Shown one piece after another: positions 45,211 through 56,498 of a DNA stretch of 64,000 nucleotides. The DNA is from Nepenthes gracilis. Its lineage: Eukaryota > Streptophyta > Magnoliopsida > Caryophyllales > Nepenthaceae. Position 1 is the first letter of the stretch, and each line of letters opens with the position of its first letter. The notes under the pieces are model-generated. The model saw nothing but the letters and a program-made list of their open reading frames with translations. It was not told where the DNA came from and searched no databases. A program made the position numbers and the translations under genes. Location: the NCBI GenBank assembly GCA_033239525.1, contig BSYO01000014.1:17468021-17532020 (forward strand), in the 5' to 3' direction.

Positions 45211-47696
45211 AAAGAACTAGGTAATGTGGCCGTGAATGTTGAATTTTAGAGAGTGGGGTTGAGGTCATGATCCAATTTCGTTAGAAACTTGTTAAATAAA
45301 AAGATATTATATATGCACACAGATATAATTTTTGCACCTGTTGATTTGTTAGGGGCTTTATCTGTAAGTGACAAGTGATAATTAATTATGGTATTAATAA
45401 TAAGTTTTATATATTAAAAAGGATGGAGGACTAGATAAATATTAAATTGATCGAAATATGTTATTCTCGGTTCGCTTTTGTTCTTTCATCATTCTGTGAT
45501 AATTCCTTTGTGTAAATATTGATGGTGTGAGTATGGTCCTTATCGGTATCGAACAACGATTCTATCATTATAATTGCAAAGCCTTCTTTGTATTATATTT
45601 GATTGCGTGAGTATTTAAATTTTTGGCTTCCTGCGGTCAAGGTTGAGGAGAGTATAGGAAAACACTAAGGTATCTAGTCGAATAGGAGGTTACGGTACTT
45701 TAATATAGTCTACACTTATCTAATACTGATTTTCGTATCACCGTAATAATGATGTATATTATTTATTATGGAGGAATACTTATAATTATGTGACCGTCGT
45801 AAGAGATAATATCAGAAATATCATTTGGCAATGGGTATCATGGATGGTATGAGTATAATCTGAGTACAACCTCTAGGAGAATTATTGGGGCAGTGAGGGT
45901 GTCATGGATAACCTTATATTACTTATTCAGCCGTTGGGGGCGCAAATACGCGACCTTTGATTTACGATGATAGAATAAGGTCTAAGGAGATTTATTGTGA
46001 TATTTCATCATTGTTAATACCTCTTGAGTTTAGGATTCAGTGGAATCCACGAGTTGTATTCAGTAGAATTCATATGTCGGATTTTACAATATTCAAATTC
46101 AGTAAAATTTATATTGTTCGTTATTATTTAATATTTGGGTCGTTTACGCTGATATTCGAATTAGGATATTCCTTTATTTTTTGTGAGGTCGGATTTTGAG
46201 GGATCTTTATCTTTTATTGATAAAATCTTATGATCTTTGTCACATTAGAGTTCGGAGTGATCTGCCTTCCTTATATATGTGAGTCGTAGATATGATGAAA
46301 TATAAAATCTTTGATATATTTATCTGTTAAATATTATATTATTATTCATGACTCTTGGCATACATCATATATTATATATCTGAGATATTTATTATGATTG
46401 ACTGTTTTCTTTTGGATTTGTTATTATTTGTTAGGTATTTAACTCATCATTACATTTTATTGGCTTCAGATTTAGTTGATTACATAATGTGTGTCGAGGG
46501 ATTCTACTTTTGCTACAGAATGGTGAGATAGAGAAGATATTGGAGATAGAGGCTTGTGAGGAGAAGCTCTAGAGTTAGTTTCATTGATCGAGATTTTATT
46601 TGGATATATTATCTGAATTACATTCTCAGGATAATAATATTGTAGACATTTATTATCTCGAATGAATTTTTTATGAGAATTATAATTATTATATTAAATT
46701 CAATGATGCATTTATGAGGTTGATTGTAATTTTGGGTTTCCTCCTGATTGGTCTGAACTGAGTCGAGTGACTCCGGTTCGAGTCGTCACAGACCAACTCC
46801 AATAGAGGCTTGATTGCCTCCACCTCCTCTCATGAGGACCGCCTGGTGAGGATCTTAGGCATGTTACCCTAATCCTTAGATAATGGCCAATCATCAGAAA
46901 CTTTTACAAAGAAGAACCGGTCCTTTCAATTCTTTACAGACTCGTAGATAATGTGGCTAATGTGTAACTCTCTAGGGGAGAGCGAGATCCATTCCCTACT
47001 CTGTGTAAACTGAAAAATGACCCTCACTGCCTGAACAAATAGCATCATCGAATGGTGGCAGAGGAGTATGCACAATGAACACAAGTAGCACATCGCATTC
47101 GTGTGAAGCCTCGGAATAGGAATGCCAAGGGCATAGAAAATGTTAAGCAGCTCCTTAGAAACAAGGAAACGAAATCCACTCCGTAAATGAGCCTCGTAGA
47201 CAGTAATGTGTCCCTCCTATTGGGAGCAAGCCCTATCTCTCTTCCTCGGAACAACAAATATGATGGAAGTTGGAATGTTGTACTGCACGTAAAGGGCCTT
47301 AATATCACTAGAATCGAGAACGGAGTGAGTTACGTCGACAATGGACGCCATGGAAACAAGTAGGGAAAAGGGTAGGAGAATGAATTTGAAAGGATGCAAA
47401 AGAAGAAGTCGGAGAAAATTTGAATTAACCTTCAATTTTTATAAACGTCTTTGCAGCCAAAATGGAGCAGCGCGCCTCAAAAGGCGCGCAATCATGCCAA
47501 ACACGTGTCGAATGCAAAAATAGCGAGGTCAAGTTGAATTGCCTGTCTCATTCATTACCAAGATTACTGCCAATTTTACGATGACATGTGGCAAAAAATG
47601 ACACTTCGCAACAGGAAGACACGAGTCCCCAGGCGGCTAAGCAACTCCTCGAGTTCCCAGCAGACGGCGGAGTAAAACAATATATTAAAATCGATC

Positions 47697-48060
47697 GGTT
47701 TGTTCTCCTAGTAGTTTGGTCAACGAAGATGATCAAACAACATTGCAGCTCCACCCTCTATTTGGAGACCAGCGGTTTGGTCAACGAAGCCGATCAACCG
47801 CCATTCCGGCTCCGCCCTGCTCTCCGAATCCCAACAATTTGGCCAACGAAGCCAATCAACCACCATCCTGGCTCTGCTCTCTATCCGAAGTCTAGCGGTG
47901 TGGTCAACGAAATCAGTTAACCACCATTCCGACTCCGCGCTGCTATCCGGATTCGAACAATTTGGTCAACGAAGCCGGTCAACCGCCTTCCGACTCTACC
48001 TTCTCTCCGAATTCCAATGGTTTTGTCTACGAAAGCCAGTCAACCATTCCCCCGCTTTCT
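47697..48060. repeat. Tandem repeat of about 62 bp, six units, in the Tat 3' region
   Basis: Units begin at about 47713, 47773, 47834, 47895, 47958 and 48019. Each carries TTTGGTCAACGAAGCC, a second GGTCAACC-type word about 15 bp on, and then GCTCTCCGAATTC-like sequence. The array lies between the antisense ORF and the 3' LTR, the hypervariable segment where Tat elements are known to accumulate tandem repeats. Confidence 0.88.
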
Positions 48061-48735
48061 TTGACCAAGCCATTTCCAAGGTTACAACCATTCTGTCTGT
48101 CAAGCCATCGGCAAGGGCCCACAATCCCTCGACCGTTTCGGAGCTTAAAAAGATAATAATAATAATAACAATAATAACAAGGTGTGCATAACGACGAAAG
48201 ACAGAGAGGCCATGGAAGATTTAAACAATTGCTAATTTTCTCATTAACTTTCTCCTTACAAGTTACACAGCTTTCAGAGGCCAATGTACAGCGAAACAAC
48301 AGCAACAAAAAAGGAGAAAGGGAGAAATGCATAAGAAAGTGGCTCCACCCAAAGCCCATTCTCTATTTGAGCGAACTCCTGAAAGCTGTCACCCATACGA
48401 AAATGGATGACCAAAGCGGCCACTTGTATGAAAAGGAGTGACCAAAGCAAACCAAATAACATGACTCTAGACAATGATACTAGAGAATGTGAATGGGCTA
48501 AGCTCAGATCTAGCGGCCGAAGTTGCAAGTTTCCCAACAATGTTAAGCTTTCGCACCATTTCATCGACTAACGAGGGGGATGATGCGAAAAAACGTCAAA
48601 AGTTCCCGATTTATAGCACGTGGGGAAGCAAGCGGAGTGCAAAACGCCAAAGGACTGGCAACCTGGCGAATTTGCAAAAAATTGTGAAATAGAGGAGTCA
48701 CGCCAAGAACAGTGAAAAGGAGAATTTAGGTCAAA

Positions 48736-49078
48736 CCCAACAACCTAGTAATCTGAAAAGCTACTCTCTACGAGCGCACTACAACCTAAATCCACTCCAC
48801 GTAAAGTGCACTTCCGAATTAGACTCACAAATCCCCTTCCCGGAATTAACTCTATCATATTTTATTTTTACCTTCTTCATCTTGGAAGGAAGATTACTGA
48901 TTTGAGCGTCAAAAGAATAAATTGGAGAGCTAATCTCGCCATTTTCTTCTAACTTCTCATCTTTTATTGTAGTGTGTAGGATTTAGGCCACGCAGGACGG
49001 AGACCGGATCCCACGTCAGCACAAACCCAATGAGCAGCTGAATCCAAATCCCTCCAAGACTCGGATCCAGGACTTATC
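48736..49078 (+). repeat. Truncated 3' LTR of the Tat element
   Basis: Aligns with 38188-38529 of the 5' LTR. The first about 590 bp, including the TATA box, are missing, so a deletion removed the junction of internal region and LTR together with the polypurine tract. Confidence 0.85.
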
Positions 49079-49083
49079 AAAAT

Positions 49084-51137
49084 TAATTAAAAAATATTAA
49101 GTTAGCAAGACAAGCACTTACAGGAATTTTGATCCTAGAAATTGGTCCAGCCTAAAAATATTAATTTATAGATAATATTTTTTTGTATACATTATTGGTA
49201 GACAATACTCTTTATTTAAATATTATCTTTTAAATTTTTTTAGATAATACTCATAGTTTAAAAAATAAATTAAAAATAAGATTATGGCCAGTCTACCTCT
49301 ATTGACCCGAATAATTAAAAATATTATATCTATTTAATCTATTATAATGTATTCTACTATATTTAACTGAAAAACAATTTTTAATTTTAAAATTATAATT
49401 TTACCCTACTTCTAAATTTTGTAAAGAGTTATTTCTCACTGCTTTTTAATTCCAACAAATTTTAACTTGAAATTAAAATTTCAATAAAAATTAGGCTTAA
49501 AATTTAAATATCAATTCCGAATTCTAACTCCAACCTACAAAGACAAAAATTAAAATTGGGAACAAGCTACCCTATTGATAATTAGGGCTACAAAGGATGA
49601 GGAATGTTCTGAGGCCAAAATGTACTATTGGATAATTATTATTGAAATTACTACTGATAGTTGATTTTTATATTTTTTTAAAAATCTTATATTTTTTTTA
49701 TATATTTTTATCTATTCAATTTTCACGTTATTTCTTCTAGTTAACAATGTAACCCATAAAATTATGTTTGATAATATAAAATATAAATTTAGTTCTTATA
49801 TTATTCTTAGTAAAATTATTATTCCACTATCTAATTATTTTAATGATAGAAATAACAATTTAAAAATAAATTGTTATGCATCAAAAACAACTAATGAAAA
49901 AAAAAAAAAAAAATCAAACAAACAACCCCTAGTTAATTTTCTATAACAATGCCCAATCAAAACAGGATTTGAAATAGAAACGGTTCATATTTAAATGATA
50001 ATTATTGGGCTAGATTGAATATGGTTGGATCACCAAGGTCAAAAATATATAATTGTGCTCATTCATAATCTAAAAAGGGCCAACTTCGAATTAGGATATG
50101 AATATTTTTTTTTACTTTAAAGTATTTTATTTTAAAAATTCATAGTTATATAAAAGTACTTAAAAATATAAAATATTATAAAAATTATAATATACAGTTT
50201 AAAATACTACATAAATATATATTTAAATAAAGAACTTTTATATAAAAGTTATTAATTATACAAAAATATAATATATATTAAAATAATTTTAAATTTAGTA
50301 TTTATTTAAAATAAAAGAATATATATCTTCAAATAAAAAAAAAACTCATAATCCAGGTCATTGCTTCAGACTAATTATTTTCATCCATGATTGCACTTGC
50401 CCTAAAAAATCAGTATGACCTAATTTTTTTAACAATGTTCGTCTATAATATTGATATACATTGATCTGGTCCGATAAAATTTAAACCCAATAGTATCAGA
50501 CCGATCAGACTATCTTATTTTGATCAAGTATATTGAAAACTTTTTGAAAATTTTTTTACTTCACCAAATGGATCATACATCCATATATATAAGTAGACAC
50601 AAATAAATACAAATTCACATCTAATATTTTTTCACTGATAAAGATAGTATCAATTCATATTGCATGCTAAAATATTATTTTTTATGTAAGGATAAAAATA
50701 TCATTTTATAGGAATCCATTAATTATTTATCTTTATTGTTATTATATAACAAACAGGCAAAAATTAATTTATAATTTAACTTTATTTATTTTAAATAATC
50801 AATTAAATAAGAGAATATTAATTATTAGTTATATTTTTATCCTATTTTATTTAATAAGAATAATTATTTTTATTTTATTTTATTTTAATAATGAAACATA
50901 ATTTAAGAGTATTATTGGATTAGACAAGATGCTTATTCTTTGATGTTTTTTTTCTTCTATTTACTTTTGTAGAATTTTAGGGGAAGATAGTTGTCCTGGT
51001 GGGATTACCTATTCTCTCTCCAATGACAATAATAAAATCCCAAGGAATCCGAGATCATTTATCCCCAAACGAAGAGAATTATATACCAGTGGCAGGGTTT
51101 ATGATGGCAAATATTGTCGCAATTTTGCTATAGTATC
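49084..51137. other. AT-rich intergenic DNA
   Basis: Between the Tat TSD and the first chromovirus LTR fragment. Very AT-rich with a poly-A run at about 49899-49912. No coding, TIR or RNA gene signal was found. Confidence 0.45.
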
Positions 51138-51725
51138 TATAAGGTTTGAGTTTAAATTTTATCTTAATTATTATTAATTAAATTAATATAATTAAAATTA
51201 AAATTAAATAATAAAAAAAATTAAATCAAAAATTAAAATTAGATTAGATCATATTGAATCGATAGATATTTGGCCGATACCCGCTGTGTGCCCATACATG
51301 GGATAGGCAGTGAAGTCAAACCGATGGACGCTTGATCGGCGCTTGAGCACATTTTCCAATGTGCCCATGCTCAAAGCACACCTGAAGGATACTCAAGCAT
51401 GCTTTTCAGAATGTTCACGCTCAAAGTGTGCCTGAGGTGGCATTCGTTTATCGCAATGTTTAGTCGAGGCGCCTGATGTGCGTTCGACTAGCGCTCGGGT
51501 GCCACTGCTGTTATAAATAGAGGATTCATATGAAATTCAATTATTTTCTATAAACTTTTGAGAGATGAGAGAGAAGGAAAAAAGGATAACAGAGATAAGG
51601 AGAGAGAGGAAGTTATAAATGCTTAATTCAAGTAATTTCAAGTAAATTTTTTGATAATTTGAAGTTAAGGTAAGTACATTCTAATACTTTTTTCCCTTGT
51701 TACCGTTTTTTTTTGATTTTTTAAA
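51138..51725 (+). mobile_element. Chromovirus LTR fragment (U3-R), plus orientation
   Basis: Starts TATAAGGTTTGAG, aligning with the TGTAAGGCCCGAG start (minus strand) of the LTR ending at 61170. It continues with the same AATTATTATTAATTAAA segment, a GC-rich island with CTCAAGC/GCTCGG words (51280-51500), TATAAATA at 51512-51519 and a GAGAGATGAGAGAG leader. It is head-to-head with the LTR starting at 51774 and lacks its 3' portion. Confidence 0.7.
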
Positions 51726-51773
51726 TATTTTTTATTCTAAATTCTCATACATAATATGATTTCGTAGTTAATA

Positions 51774-54157
51774 TGTTATATCCTAAAATCTAATCTTGAT
51801 ATTAACACTTAACCAATATTAATTAACAAAATAACTATTTAATAATATTCGGACGTGAATTTCACATCGATATCTCAATTAACTACCAATTAAATAAATA
51901 CAAAATCTACACAAGACCCAAAATATATCACGTCTCATATGATTATAACACCGACACAATTGTGACATGGGATTGTACGTAATGAATGATGTCTATCCAA
52001 ATATAAAATTAGACTACACAAATATGTAAAAATAAATCATAAAACATAATTTGATAACTAATAATTACTCATTAGACAACCTGAAACAATCACAAGACTA
52101 CAATGACATTAATCCATGATCTGCTGTTTGACATTCAACATTTTATCATTTTAGACATCTCAAAAATTGTCCTAAAAATCGATACAATATTTTATAACAT
52201 GTTAAAACTATCCAAAAATTGAAACACTACAATATAGATAATTGAAATATCAACAAATATCATTAGAAACTATCTGATTAATTAAAATATAATATTAGAC
52301 TCATTAATTATTATTCGAACGCTATTCGAATATAATATAATACAATAAACACCGTCCAAAATTATTAAATAACATCGTAATCTATAAACATAGCAATATA
52401 AGCTCTTCATATCATCTTGTTTCTTCAATCGTTTTTGTCTAATAAGAATTCGTATATTTCATCTGAAAGGTTAGTAAAAAAAATAAGAAGTGAACCAAAA
52501 ATTTAATAAGATACTATAATATATCAATGATCATATATATTTTGTATTAAAAATATATTGAAAGAATCAATACATCATATTTCAATGATATTCTTTCAAT
52601 GATATGCTATGAAATTTCATAACAAATATATGATCAGCTTGTATAGAAATTCAGATTATTCTTATCATATTCTTACTTAATTCATATCATTAAATCATGC
52701 TTAAATCTGATTTTTCTTAGAAAACAGGGTCAATAGGCCTTCCCGACTAAAGAAGTGGACAGTTAAAGTCCAAGTTGTATATACACCCATCATCCTATAG
52801 ATGGGGCCAAACGTCGTTTCTAACCCACAGATGATAGGTTCAGATACCGATATACACTATAATATATAAGACATGACATAATATACTAGTTGCTAAATCA
52901 TAACCATAGTCCAATACTTATTCTCAGAAAAAATTCTATACTTTTCTTCATAATTCTTAATTTTCTCACTCTTAAAAAAAATAATTATAATTTTTATATT
53001 AATTGTAGAATTTTTCACATAATTGTATAATTTCTTAACATATGGGATGCTAAATTTTATATGTAATGTAAAAAATTCAGCAAATGATACATAATTTAGC
53101 TTAAAAATGTAGGAATTTCAGCAATAATTGCAGAAATTCAGTAGTGGCAGTTATTTTACCTGAGTTCTAAAACATGCAAAGCCACTTATTTACATTTCCG
53201 GCACTTACAAGAGTCATACTTAACAAATTAAAACCTGCAAAACCAATCTTGACAATTGATGCAGTGTAGTTCAGCAAAATGTTGCAGAAAAATCAGTTGA
53301 AACATCATTTGATAATAGTTCACTTTATAAACTATTTTGCAGAATCTTTATGTGAATTTTCAAATCCTACAATACTTATACTTGACACTTTTAAAACATG
53401 TAGAATATTATGTATGAATTTGAGACGTATAAGACTCATTAAATCTAAATTTTCAGACATGCAAGTATAGTGTAGATTTTGTTCATGCCAACAATATACA
53501 TTTATTTGGTTATGAAATTCATACATATTTTGTAGAGAAATCAATGAAATTCACATGCATGTTAATTATAAACGTCATAACCTTGAATTCATGTCATGTA
53601 TGAGTATTTAGATAAAAAATACTCAGAAAAATTAGCAAGAAATTGCAACAAAGGGAGAAAGCTTGGAAATGCACTTATCTTTTCTCCAAATTATCAAAAT
53701 TCAAGCATTGATTTATTTAATTTGAGCTTCCTTAAGTTTTTTCTCTCTTATTCTCTCTATTCTCATCTCCCTCTCTATTTTCTCTGATATTTCCTGAAAA
53801 AATGATTAAAAATTCATTCAAGGTATATTTACATTGCATAGCACTCAAGCGCCAATTCAGGTGCTCGTCGGGCATCGCTTTATTGGTCCGTTGTGCTCGA
53901 GCCTACTCAAGCGTGTATCAAACACGAAACTCATGGGTTATGAGTGCTCAAGCCTCTTCTCAAGCACGCGTCGGGCGCTGACTCACGACATTCAACACTC
54001 AGGCGTTGGTTAGGTGCCGATAAGATGTCCTTCCTCTTGGTTCAAACCGATCCAAACTTGACTTTTAACCCAATTTTTAATCACCTATTGATATTAATTT
54101 TAATTATATTAGTTTAATTAATTATTATTATCATAGATTAAGGACTCAGGCATGACA
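51774..54157 (-). repeat. 3' LTR of the chromovirus (2384 bp)
   Basis: Plus-strand reading starts TGTTATATCC and ends GGCATGACA. It aligns over its length with 56502-58608 plus 60848-61170. Example shared words are CCTGAAACAATCACAAGACT (52080 and 56810) and TTGACAATTGATGCAGTGTA (53250 and 58016). Confidence 0.9.
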
Positions 54158-54168
54158 TTTCTCTCCTT
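54158..54168 (-). promoter_or_regulatory. Polypurine tract
   Basis: AAGGAGAGAAA on the minus strand immediately before the 3' LTR start TGTCATGCC, the site where plus-strand DNA synthesis is primed in LTR elements. Confidence 0.7.
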
Positions 54169-54960
54169 ATAAAAACTTTGTCCGCAAAATTTTATGTACC
54201 TTAAATTTCAAACAAATATAGATATTTCTCCTGGACTTTTTCTTTTTTTTTTTTTTACTTTTCCAAGTCATTTTTATAACTAAATCATTTCTCCATAACA
54301 CTTTAACTAATGGGATTGTGTTATTTTTCAACACTTGATTCTTTTTGTCCAAAATCTGAACTGAAACCTTAATGTAAGATAATTCTCATCAATTTGTAAT
54401 GGCTCAAATTCGATCACATGTGAATGATCATATACATACTTCCTCAATATCAATACATGGAAGATATCATGACAATCCGCCAAATTCAAAAGCAAAGTCA
54501 ATCTATAAGCCAACTCTTTGACTCATTGCAAAATCTCAATTTGCCTAATGAACCTCGACTTTAGTTTTACCCCAAACCTCAAAATTCCTTTTCTAAGAGA
54601 TATCTTCAAAATACATTGTCGTTCACTTTAAATCTCAAATAAGATCCGTGACTTGTGGGTTATAGGCCTACACGCTTCTACTGTGCCACTTTGATTGACC
54701 ATTCGTCTGCTGATGACTAAATTTTAACTTGGTACCGAATTCATTATACAAATATTTCCAAAATTTCAATATAAACCTCCCATCATGATCGAAAACTATC
54801 AAAATTAGAATACCATACCACCTCATAATCTCATTAATATACTGACGGGCCAACTTATCTCTTGAGAAAGTCATCTTGACTTTCTATCAAATCCATAATT
54901 ACCCATCTCATATTTTGTCATCAGAAATTCTTCTTTTTAATATTCTGATAGGTTTTATTC
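54167..54960 (-). pseudogene. Chromovirus integrase and chromodomain-like relic
   Basis: Minus-strand blocks: LARQYINEIMRWYGI and VFDHDGRFILKFWKYL (about 54680-54860, integrase core with one of the catalytic Asp), then ISLRKGILRFGVKLKSRFI (about 54550-54620), AYRLTLLLNLADCHDIFHVLILRKYV (54430-54513), and after a frame change DKKNQVLKNNTIPLVKVLWRN (about 54270-54350), the chromodomain segment of Tekay-like chromoviruses. Stops and frameshifts inactivate it. Confidence 0.87.
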
Positions 54961-55059
54961 ACTTCAAGATAAATTGTATACCTCAATCTATGGGTATCAT
55001 TTAGAATTTTTCTTTTAATTTCTCAATATTTAAAACACAAATCTTATCCGGAAAACAAA

Positions 55060-55610
55060 GAATTTTATCTGTTTGCACATTAAATTTGCCCATGACTCAT
55101 TATCTAAGTCTCCGACACATCATGAAAAAATCAAATCTGCTAACAACTCATATTCATTGACCCAAACTGGACACCTAGGGTATACAATATCCGTTACTAA
55201 AGAAAATCTCATAGGTAGTGACACAACTAATGCAAAGTCCATGATCCTTGAGGGTGACATCAAATAAAGGATAAATTTAGGAGATACAAATGAATGTGTA
55301 GACCATAAATTTAAAAATAATACTTGTGCTGAAGTTCCAAAAATTAGTAATTTTACCTACCATCATGGTAGACGATGCGTCCACATCTTGTACCATCATT
55401 GCAAAAACTCGACCTAAAACACTTAACTTCCTCACCGTCCGTCTCATGATGAGAACAATTTTTGATCGTGTGGTTGGTTTGACCATAATTGAAACAAGCT
55501 TCCAAAAATTTATAGCAAGGCCTCCCTCCATGACATTTTCCACAATGTTGTCATACGGGCATTGCTGATTGTGGGTCAGATACACCTTGGATTTTAGCTT
55601 CTTTCTTTCC
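55060..55610 (-). pseudogene. Chromovirus zinc finger and protease relic
   Basis: QCPYDNIVENVMEGGLAINFW is a decayed CCHC/gag-knuckle region; VFAMMVQDVDASSTMMVGKI (about 55350-55410) and FKFMVYTFI begin the protease, where the catalytic D-S-G context is degraded. DIVYPRCPVWVNEYELLADLI (about 55135-55195) is the downstream protease block. The next recognisable block is integrase, so RT-RNase H was deleted between about 54960 and 55060. Confidence 0.75.
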
Positions 55611-55645
55611 TTTCTCTACCGGAATTAACTTTTTGTGAGACCCTC

Positions 55646-56380
55646 CTAATCCCAAACTTTAACCGAAACTTTGGTCTTCATGGCTAGTTGATTTCTTTTT
55701 GAAAATCTTTTTCTTTCAAGTTCTTTTTTAAATAGGAAAGCTTGATCCAACAAGTCTCCATAAGTCCTGAACTTTAATATAACAAATTGGCTATGAATTT
55801 CAAGTTTAAATCCTTGTAAAAATTTCCTTATCTTTCTTACTTTATTATGCACCAAATGCGAGACATAACAAGATAACTCCGTAAACTTAGCGTCGTATTC
55901 CGTCACTGTCCAATTTTCTTGCCGTAAACAGTCAAACTCATCCTTCTTTTACTCCCGTAAACTTATCAAAAAATATTTATCCATAAAAACCTCCATGAAT
56001 ATGTTCCACGATATCTCATTGTCCTTCCAATCCATGACTCTTTCCCTTGTCAACCACCAATGGTTTACCTCACCTTCTAGTTTGTACGTAGCAAATAGCA
56101 TATTATCCTCTTCTAGACATTAGATCATTGAAACCACCTTCTTAATTCTCTGGATCCAGATCTCTACCTTTGTAGGATTCAGGTCACCCATAAATTTAGG
56201 TACCCGTTCATTAGTAAATCGATCATAAGTCATCGTCCCTAGGTTTATTGGCACTAGAATTGACTTTGGGTTAGACTGACCTCAAGCCATGGATTCCATC
56301 ACATCCATCATCCTTACTATAATGGTCAAATATTCCTTCTCACGATCCGAGTGTGAGCTTGGTATAACGTTGCTACCATG
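55646..56380 (-). pseudogene. Chromovirus gag relic
   Basis: Minus-strand blocks TYDRFTNERVPKFMGDLNPTKVEIWIQRIKK, FATYKLEGEVNHWWLTRERV, WNIFMEVFMDKYF and the open frame MTEYDAKFTELSCYVSHLV...FLQGFKLEI (55646-55906) are the Retrotrans_gag domain of Ty3/gypsy elements. At least two stops lie upstream of the last open frame. Confidence 0.88.
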
Positions 56381-56486
56381 GCTTACCAAATCTTAATCCT
56401 ATCATAAAATATTAATCAAATTAGAACCTCGAATCGAAATTAAACAAACTCAATCCTCAAACTAATAAGGCATCTCAGTACAACTT

Positions 56487-56498
56487 CTCTAATACCAT
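56487..56498 (-). promoter_or_regulatory. Primer binding site (initiator Met tRNA type)
   Basis: TGGTATTAGAG on the minus strand, 3-4 nt inside the 5' LTR end, close to the TGGTATCAGAG expected for tRNA-iMet priming. It fixes the minus orientation of the element. Confidence 0.75.

Larger units (their letters stand above)
43690..46790 (+). mobile_element. Nested solo LTR (3101 bp) with near-perfect TSD
   Basis: Starts TGTAAGACC, ends GAGTCGTCACA, and is flanked by AACCA (43685-43689) and GACCA (46791-46795), a 5-bp TSD with one mismatch. The Tat antisense ORF continues on either side. It has no internal coding region. Inside are a (TAA)n microsatellite, an AG-rich leader-like part (about 44260-44340) and a long TG-rich tract. 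The termini are of the same type as those of the other two solo LTRs, but its polarity is plus. Confidence 0.85.
43206..47351 (-). pseudogene. Tat antisense ORF (aORF), split by a solo LTR
   Basis: Minus-strand frame(s) start at ATG 47351 (MASIVDVTH), run through YVQYNIPTSIIFVVPRK, a VYEAHL-type block, WISLSPRELH and KNWKDRFFFVKVSDDWPL, and reach the nested LTR at 46791. They resume left of 43684 with a Pro/Arg-rich stretch (DEIRRARWGPRSS). This is the plant 'putative gypsy-type transposon' (Transposase_28-like) domain carried antisense by Tat/Retand elements. Frameshifts are present. The original function of these aORFs is not established. Confidence 0.75.
37599..49078 (+). mobile_element. 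Tat-lineage Ty3/gypsy retrotransposon, defective
   Basis: The 5' LTR (37599-38530) is followed by a Tat-type PBS, gag, protease, RT, RNase H and the start of integrase in order, an antisense ORF, a tandem-repeat region and a truncated 3' LTR (48736-49078). TSD AAAAT flanks both ends (37594-37598, 49079-49083; the last LTR base is ambiguous). The antisense ORF and the repeats before the 3' LTR are hallmarks of the Tat/Retand group. Defects: many stops, loss of the integrase core, a YVDD to YVDN change, truncation of the 3' LTR, and a nested solo LTR (43690-46790). Without the nested LTR the element is about 8.4 kb. Confidence 0.92.

Noticed and set aside
47588..48191. Overlapping plus-strand frames of 97-110 codons
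   Set aside because: They are readings of the 62-bp tandem repeat in the Tat 3' region in different frames, not a protein gene.
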